Origin: PVC group bacterium
GTDB taxonomy: Bacteria; GCA-001730085; JADFSZ01
Assembly: GCA_022560555.1 (NCBI GenBank)
Contig: JADFSZ010000116.1
Coordinates: 1 to 5,745 of the forward strand
Direction: 5' to 3'
DNA: 5,745 nucleotides
Shown here one piece after another: positions 5,501 through 5,745 of this stretch; positions within the stretch are counted from its first letter, which is position 1; every line of letters begins with the position of its first letter. A model generated the notes under the pieces. That model saw only the letters and a list, made by a program, of their open reading frames with translations. It did not search any database and had not been told where the DNA came from. Made by a program: the position numbers and the translations under genes.

Positions 5501-5745
5501 AGGATCATCTCCGCAAATGGTAGATATATTTATTATTTAGTATTCAAATAACGTCTTGTTAAGGCCACAAGAAAAAGGGGTGTCAATGTCAGGCTTTGTA
5601 TTATCCCCAGCCATATCATAGAATGAATATAGCGGATTTCGCCCCCTCGATCAATCAAAAACCTTAAATGAAGATTATTCTGTTTAAGCACAAGAAAGCT
5701 TCTTGGAAAGATTAATAAAACCTACATTGATGTCAGAGATTCAAA
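5501..5745. other. Region upstream of ychF with no supported gene
   Basis: These 245 bases hold the candidate ychF promoter and ribosome site and no gene I can support. On the minus strand an open frame runs from just after a TAG (5722-5724) to two tandem TAA codons (5530-5535). Its C-terminal 28 residues from ATG 5619 would read as one hydrophobic helix plus a basic tail (TRRYLNTK). No candidate start (GTG 5691, TTG 5658, ATG 5619) has a proper ribosome site. It may be chance or the remnant of a small membrane-protein gene. Confidence 0.4.
5534..5562 (-). promoter_or_regulatory. Candidate ychF promoter
   Basis: On the minus strand TTAACA (5557-5562) is followed after 17 nt by TAAATA (5534-5539), with a second A/T-rich hexamer TAATAA just downstream, about 35 nt before the ychF ATG. 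The -35 matches consensus in 5 of 6 positions and the -10 in only 3. A perfect TTGACA also occurs further up (5581-5586, minus strand) but has no convincing -10 at proper spacing. Confidence 0.3.

Noticed and set aside
5669-5716. A 15-codon plus-strand frame starting MKII
   Set aside because: Too short, and no ribosome site or conserved feature supports it.
1-5745. CRISPR arrays, tRNA or rRNA genes, insertion sequences, attachment sites
   Set aside because: I looked for regular spaced repeats, tRNA-like cloverleaf arms, rRNA signatures and transposase frames with terminal inverted repeats and saw none.

Overview
The window reads as chromosomal DNA of a diderm, environmental-type bacterium of moderate GC. 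Three plus-strand genes at the left encode Sec-exported beta-sandwich proteins with no sortase motif. A universal bacterial housekeeping gene (ychF) sits at the right. The style of the surface proteins recalls uncultivated lineages such as Omnitrophota, but nothing here fixes the phylum, so treat that as a guess.

Left block (1-2342, plus strand): three exported proteins in a row. The first (166 aa) is a small Ser/Thr/Asp-rich beta protein. A strong GC-rich hairpin without a U-tract follows it. The second (315 aa) carries two beta-sandwich units that are visibly related to each other. The third (274 aa) overlaps the second by 32 nt and carries two tandem Ig-like units of about 108 aa. The logic resembles the WxL-protein/WxL-interacting-protein (DUF916-DUF3324) surface cassettes of Gram-positive bacteria, but strict WxL motifs and C-terminal anchors are missing. 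A cell-surface assembly is the likeliest role; this is inference. The mature N-termini of proteins 1 and 3 share a short VTVTI...GV.V motif.

Right block (2366-5500, minus strand): five closely spaced genes, read from right to left. They are ychF (YchF/OLA1 ATPase/GTPase); a 104-aa three-helix membrane protein; a 144-aa membrane protein with a charged tail; a 129-aa soluble protein with a very strong Shine-Dalgarno sequence; and a TauE/SafE-family exporter. Gaps are 13 to 58 nt, consistent with one transcript, perhaps with an internal promoter before the 144-aa gene. The three small middle genes are markedly AT-rich and I do not recognise them. They look like an accessory insertion between two conserved genes.

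The two blocks converge with only 23 nt between stop codons. The last 245 bases (5501-5745) hold a plausible ychF promoter and a short degenerate reading frame, but no gene I can support.
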